This document shows positions 25,312 through 28,902 of a stretch of 28,902 nucleotides of DNA, in pieces (position 1 is the stretch's first letter; every line of letters begins with the position of its first letter). Both the position numbers and the translations under genes were made by a program. The notes beneath the pieces are model-generated. The model saw only the letters and a program-made list of their open reading frames with translations, did no database searches and had not been told where the DNA came from. Source of the DNA: an uncultured Eubacterium sp. (lineage in GTDB: Bacteria > Bacillota > Clostridia > Lachnospirales > Lachnospiraceae); the NCBI GenBank assembly GCA_910584345.1, contig CAJTZX010000048.1, positions 1-28,902 of the forward strand, written 5' to 3'.

Positions 25312-25596
25312 TTATTTCACTCTTGACCTTTTTTCTTCTTTTACATGACCACGGTAAGTTCTTGTTGCAACAAACTCACCCAGCTTATGCCCGACCATAT
25401 CTTCTGTAACATATACCGGTACATGCTTTCTGCCATCATGAACTGCAAACGTACGTCCCACAAATGACGGGAAAATCGTGGAACGGCGTGACCATGTCTT
25501 GATAACCGCATTGTCACCTGCAGCATTCAGGGCATCTACCTTCTTTAACAGGCTTTCATCTGCGAAAGGACCTTTTTTCAATGATCTTTTACCCAT
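25312..25596 (-). CDS. rpsS: 30S ribosomal protein S19
   Basis: The 94-residue protein (MGKRSLKKGPFADESLL, WSRRSTIFPSFVG, GHKLGEF) is located in the 30S head with S13. The frame continues 14 codons upstream, but AGGAGG before the 25596 ATG and the family start decide. Confidence 0.98.
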   Translation of the reverse strand: MGKRSLKKGPFADESLLKKVDALNAAGDNAVIKTWSRRSTIFPSFVGRTFAVHDGRKHVPVYVTEDMVGHKLGEFVATRTYRGHVKEEKRSRVK

Positions 25597-25609
25597 TACT
25601 ATATTCCTC

Positions 25610-26458
25610 CTATTTACTCTTGATTGCTCTGCCGTCACGTCTTCTTACGATCAGCTTGTTCGAAGCCTTCTTTTTCTTACGTGTCTTAAGGCCAAGTGCA
25701 GGTTTGCCCCAAGGTGTACATGGACCCGGACGTCCAATCGGAGCCTTGCCTTCACCACCACCATGTGGATGGTCATTCGGATTCATAACAGAACCGCGTA
25801 CTGTTGGGCGGATACCCATATGACGCTTGCGTCCTGCTTTACCAATATTGATAAGGTTATGATCTCCGTTGCCAACGACACCGATCGTAGCACGGCAGCT
25901 CAGAGGAACCATTCTCATTTCACCTGAAGGCAGACGGAGTGTTGCGTATTTGCCTTCTTTTGCCATCAACTGTGCGCTCAGTCCGGCAGAACGTACTAAC
26001 TGTCCGCCTTTTCCCGGATACAGCTCGATGTTGTGTACTTGTGTACCAACTGGAATACTCTCGAGCGGCAGGCAGTTGCCAATTCTAACTTCTGCTTCCG
26101 GGCCGTTCATTACCTGCATACCATCTGTAAGGCCGGCTGGAGCAAGAATATAAGCTTTCTGACCATCTGCATATCTAATCAATGCAATATTCGCAGAACG
26201 GTTAGGATCGTATTCAATACCAATTACCTTAGCTGAAACGCCGTCTTTCTTTCTTTTAAAATCAATAATTCTATATTTCTGTTTATTTCCGCCGCCATGA
26301 TGTCTGACGGTAATTTTACCTTGATTATTACGCCCTGAATGTTTCTTTTTTGGAGCTAACAAAGATTTTTCAGGAGTTTTCTTTGTGATTTCAGAGAAAT
26401 CAGATCCAGTCATATGTCTTCTGGAAGGTGTATATGGGTTATAACTCTTGATTCCCAT
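25610..26458 (-). CDS. rplB: 50S ribosomal protein L2
   Basis: The 282-residue protein is needed for subunit joining and supports the peptidyl transferase centre. It contains RNNQGKITVRHHGGG and the invariant His region MNPNDHPHGGGEGKAPIGR, and ends in a basic tail. An upstream in-frame start at 26503 is rejected: AAAGGAG is eight bases before the 26458 ATG. Confidence 0.98.
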   Translation of the reverse strand: MGIKSYNPYTPSRRHMTGSDFSEITKKTPEKSLLAPKKKHSGRNNQGKITVRHHGGGNKQKYRIIDFKRKKDGVSAKVIGIEYDPNRSANIALIRYADGQKAYILAPAGLTDGMQVMNGPEAEVRIGNCLPLESIPVGTQVHNIELYPGKGGQLVRSAGLSAQLMAKEGKYATLRLPSGEMRMVPLSCRATIGVVGNGDHNLINIGKAGRKRHMGIRPTVRGSVMNPNDHPHGGGEGKAPIGRPGPCTPWGKPALGLKTRKKKKASNKLIVRRRDGRAIKSK

Positions 26459-26558
26459 GGTTGTTTCTCCTTTCAATGCTTTCTTATCGTGCAAGCTGCA
26501 CATATTGTTCGGATTCTGTAATTGTAACTTCTGTCTTTACTTTGTAAAATACTTTTTC

Positions 26559-26858
26559 TTACAGTCCGCTGAAAATTTCAATTTCTGCACTGTCCTCTGT
26601 CAGCTGGACAATTGCTTTCTTCTTTGCTGCGCTTCTTCCTGTTACAGCGCCACGTCTTCTTTTCTTACCCGGGATATTCATTGTGTTGACTTTTGCAACT
26701 TTCGTCCCTTCAAACATTTTTTCTACGGCTTCCTTAATCATTGCCTTGTTCGCATCTGTATGCACATAAAATGTATACTTTTTGTCTGCCATAAGATCCA
26801 TGCTTTTTTCTGTAACCACTGGTCTGAGGATTACATCATAATATTGAACGTTTGCCAT
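26559..26858 (-). CDS. rplW: 50S ribosomal protein L23
   Basis: The 99-residue protein (YDVILRPVVTEKSM, YTFYVHTDANKAMIKEAVE) is located at the tunnel exit and is the docking site for trigger factor and SRP. Its ATG overlaps the rplD stop (TAATG), and its ribosome site lies within the last codons of rplD. Confidence 0.98.
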   Translation of the reverse strand: MANVQYYDVILRPVVTEKSMDLMADKKYTFYVHTDANKAMIKEAVEKMFEGTKVAKVNTMNIPGKKRRRGAVTGRSAAKKKAIVQLTEDSAEIEIFSGL

Positions 26859-27478
26859 TATGCATACACCTCCTCAATTGCTGCTACAGCATCCTTTGAT
26901 AATACGAGCGTATTATATTTCAAAATATCATATACATTAATTGTATTTATATAAGACACTTTTACAGTTGGAATATTTCTTGCAGATAAGACAACATTTG
27001 CATTATCCTCTTTCAATACAATCAGTGCTTTTTCTGCATTTAATGCTTTCAATGCACCAGCCATTTTCTTTGTTTTTACCTCATCCAATTTCAGATCATC
27101 GATTACAATGAACTTGCTCTCATTGACTCTGGATGTGAGCGCTGACTTTAAGGCAGCTCTCTTTTCTTTCTTATTTAATTTGAAAGAATAATCTCTTGGT
27201 GTCGGAGCAAAAACAACTCCGCCGCCTTTCCACTGCGGAGATCTTGTAGACCCCTGTCTTGCATGGCCGGTTCCTTTCTGTCTCCACGGCTTTCTTCCGC
27301 CACCGCTGACTTCGGAACGCGTTTTGGCTTTCTGTGTTCCCTGACGTTTATTGGCAAGCTGCTGCAATACTGCCATGTGTACTAAGTGTTCATTCACTTC
27401 TACACCGAAGACTGCATCATTTAATTCCATGCTGCCTACTTCCTTGCCTTCCATATTAAAAACAGATACGTTAGCCAT
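26858..27478 (-). CDS. rplD: 50S ribosomal protein L4
   Basis: The 206-residue protein has the extended loop (GGGRKPWRQKGTGHARQGSTRSPQWKGG, in part) that reaches the peptide tunnel. In E. coli L4 also represses the S10 operon through its leader, so it is a candidate ligand for the rpsJ leader here (inference). GGAGG lies nine bases before the ATG. Confidence 0.98.
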   Translation of the reverse strand: MANVSVFNMEGKEVGSMELNDAVFGVEVNEHLVHMAVLQQLANKRQGTQKAKTRSEVSGGGRKPWRQKGTGHARQGSTRSPQWKGGGVVFAPTPRDYSFKLNKKEKRAALKSALTSRVNESKFIVIDDLKLDEVKTKKMAGALKALNAEKALIVLKEDNANVVLSARNIPTVKVSYINTINVYDILKYNTLVLSKDAVAAIEEVYA

Positions 27479-27507
27479 CTGTAAAGTCCTCCTTTCCTGA
27501 ATATGCG

Positions 27508-28191
27508 CTATTTATAAGATTTTACCGCTTCTTTGATGGTGATTAACGACTTCTTAGGTCCCGGTACGGAGCCTTTTACAAGAAGCAGATTGTTCTCAGC
27601 ATCAACTCTGACAATTTCAAGATTCTGTACAGTCACCTGCTCAGCACCCATATGCCCTGGCATCCCTTTGCCTTTGAACACACGGCTCGGTGAAGAACAT
27701 GCGCCATTGGAACCCTGATGACGATGGAACTTAGAACCGTGTGTCATAGGTCCTCTATGCTGCCCATGTCTCTTAATAGCGCCCTGGAAACCTTTTCCTT
27801 TCGATATTGCAGTAGCATCCACTTTATCGCCTGCTGCAAAAATATCTGCTTTGATCTCGTCTGCAAGCTTATAATCTGCAGCGTTATCAAACTTAAATTC
27901 TCTTACGAATCTCTTACCAGAAACCCCAGCCTTATCAAAATGGCCTTTTTCAGCTTTTGTTACGCCATGTCTGTTTCTGATTTCTTTTTTTCCGTTAGCA
28001 TCTTTGTTGATAATCTTATCTTTTTTGTCAACAAAGCCTACTTGCACCGCACTGTATCCGTCGTTTTCAACTGTTTTAATCTGTGTTACGACACAAGGCC
28101 CAGCCTGCAATACAGTAACCGGAGTCAATTCTCCGTTATCGTTGAAGATTTGAGTCATTCCGACTTTTGTAGCTAAAATCGCTTTCTTCAT
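27508..28191 (-). CDS. rplC: 50S ribosomal protein L3
   Basis: The 227-residue protein (MKKAILATKVGMTQIF, MTHGSKFHRHQGSNGACSSP) organises the 23S 3' end near the peptidyl transferase centre. It is about 15-20 residues longer than usual because of a Lys-rich segment near 55-90. AGGAGGT lies before the ATG. A 175-base structured spacer precedes it. Confidence 0.98.
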   Translation of the reverse strand: MKKAILATKVGMTQIFNDNGELTPVTVLQAGPCVVTQIKTVENDGYSAVQVGFVDKKDKIINKDANGKKEIRNRHGVTKAEKGHFDKAGVSGKRFVREFKFDNAADYKLADEIKADIFAAGDKVDATAISKGKGFQGAIKRHGQHRGPMTHGSKFHRHQGSNGACSSPSRVFKGKGMPGHMGAEQVTVQNLEIVRVDAENNLLLVKGSVPGPKKSLITIKEAVKSYK

Positions 28192-28218
28192 TCTTTTACC
28201 TCCTGTTATCCTACAGCG

Positions 28219-28290
28219 GAACGCTATATATATGCGTTCATCCTAGAACAGTTAGTAACATAAGTGGAATACCGCCTGGCAGTATTACTT
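28219..28290 (-). promoter_or_regulatory. structured spacer RNA between rpsJ and rplC
   Basis: The 175-base spacer 28192-28366 has no gene. Two hairpins are clear. One pairs 28219-28224 with 28234-28239 (GAACGC/GCGTTC), about 10 bases upstream of the rplC ribosome site. The other pairs 28262-28265 with 28287-28290 and 28268-28272 with 28282-28286. Most S10 operons have a much shorter gap here, as far as I recall. Confidence 0.5.
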
Positions 28291-28366
28291 CTATGATAAA
28301 AACCCTTCAGGATTGTTGCCTATCTAAAATGTTACCTTCGTTTCATTTAAGATGACGATTCATAAA

Positions 28367-28678
28367 TTATTTCATCTTAATATCGATATTAACACCAGCC
28401 GGTAACTCTAATCTGGTTAATGCATCCACAGTCTTTTGTGTCGGTGCAATAATATCGATCAGTCTCTTATGAGTTCTCTGCTCAAACTGTTCTCTGGAGT
28501 CTTTATACTTGTGTACGGCTCTCAGAATTGTAATCACTTCTTTTTTCGTCGGAAGTGGTACTGGGCCGCTCACCTGTGCTCCGTTTTTCTTTACAGTTTC
28601 AATGATTTTCTTTGCTGATGCATCAATCAGCTCATGATCGTAAGCTTTGAGAATAATTCTCATTGTTTGACTTGCCAT
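28367..28678 (-). CDS. rpsJ: 30S ribosomal protein S10
   Basis: The 103-residue protein (MRIILKAYDHELIDASAKKI, PLPTKKEVITILRAVHKYK, RLIDIIAPT) is a 30S head protein and also the NusE partner of NusB in antitermination. It is the first gene of the cluster. AAGGAGG lies upstream. Its promoter is beyond the window edge or within the last bases and was not found. Confidence 0.98.
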   Translation of the reverse strand: MASQTMRIILKAYDHELIDASAKKIIETVKKNGAQVSGPVPLPTKKEVITILRAVHKYKDSREQFEQRTHKRLIDIIAPTQKTVDALTRLELPAGVNIDIKMK

Positions 28679-28715
28679 AAAAAAAGTCGCCTCCTTATTC
28701 GCACTTAATATTACG

Positions 28716-28865
28716 GCGATAGAAAGACTGTATGCTACATTTTACTTTCCATCGCGGCAGTACGACAAGCGGTGACTGTACACGAACCCGTGTGTGTCCT
28801 AATGACTACACACCATATTTCTACAACCTGCGTAGTAGATATTCTAATCGTACAGTGACTTGTCG
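28716..28865 (-). promoter_or_regulatory. structured 5' leader RNA of the S10 operon
   Basis: Bases 28763-28769 pair with 28859-28865 (CGACAAG/CTTGTCG) and 28775-28781 with 28850-28856 (ACTGTAC/GTACAGT). These close a junction holding hairpins 28792-28797/28808-28813 and 28821-28824/28832-28835. A separate hairpin, 28716-28726/28745-28755, lies just before the rpsJ ribosome site. Its only flaw on the plus strand (A28721/C28750) is G-U in operon RNA. No U-tract follows. It is probably a ribosomal-protein-responsive leader; the ligand is unknown, though L4 has this role in E. coli. Confidence 0.65.
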
Positions 28866-28902
28866 CCAGTTTCCTAACTTGACATTCGCTCCACGGAAAA
28901 CC

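Noticed and set aside
28879..28884. TTGACA on the plus strand as a -35 element
   Set aside because: The matching -10 would lie at or beyond the window edge, so it cannot be judged.

Overview
The window looks like a chromosomal segment of a low-GC Firmicute, most likely a Lachnospiraceae-type Clostridium (cluster XIVa). The evidence is a zinc-ribbon (short) S14, a zinc-ligand L36, an adenylate kinase with a Cys4 lid, RpoA beginning MFDFERPNIEIAEIS, an enlarged L17, and strong AGGAGG ribosome sites with several GTG starts. The family assignment is inference from protein style; no database was searched.

Layout. (1) 57-3853, minus strand: an operon of a membrane-anchored HtrA-like PDZ protein, the exoribonuclease YhaM and the RNA methyltransferase RlmD. 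It has a clear sigma-A type promoter at 3913-3941. (2) 4054-6435, plus: MutS2. (3) 6519-8697, plus: an OmpR-type response regulator and its histidine kinase. (4) 8852-28678, minus: the S10-spc-alpha ribosomal protein cluster, read from rpsJ at the right end to rplQ at the left end. Its order is rpsJ, rplC, rplD, rplW, rplB, rpsS, rplV, rpsC, rplP, rpmC, rpsQ, rplN, rplX, rplE, rpsN, rpsH, rplF, rplR, rpsE, rpmD, rplO, secY, adk, map, infA, then (interruption), rpmJ, rpsM, rpsK, rpsD, rpoA, rplQ.

The main anomaly is between infA and rpmJ, which are normally adjacent. Here about 3.5 kb separates them and carries a Na+/phosphate cotransporter with a PhoU tail and a HipA-like kinase without a HipB partner. 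infA is followed by an intrinsic terminator (15958-15995), and rpmJ has its own near-consensus promoter (12581-12609). The classic super-operon is therefore probably split into two transcription units.

Four non-coding stretches of the ribosomal cluster are rich in inverted repeats on the transcribed strand: the rpsJ leader, and the rpsJ-rplC, rpmJ-rpsM and rpoA-rplQ spacers. In several stems the only imperfection is A-C on the plus strand, which becomes a G-U pair in the minus-strand RNA. This argues that they act as RNA on the operon strand. They are the best candidates for undescribed regulatory RNA (ribosomal-protein autoregulation or processing). The other notable point is that the HtrA-like protein appears to have lost all three catalytic-triad residues. 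Most of the remaining content is conventional core genome.
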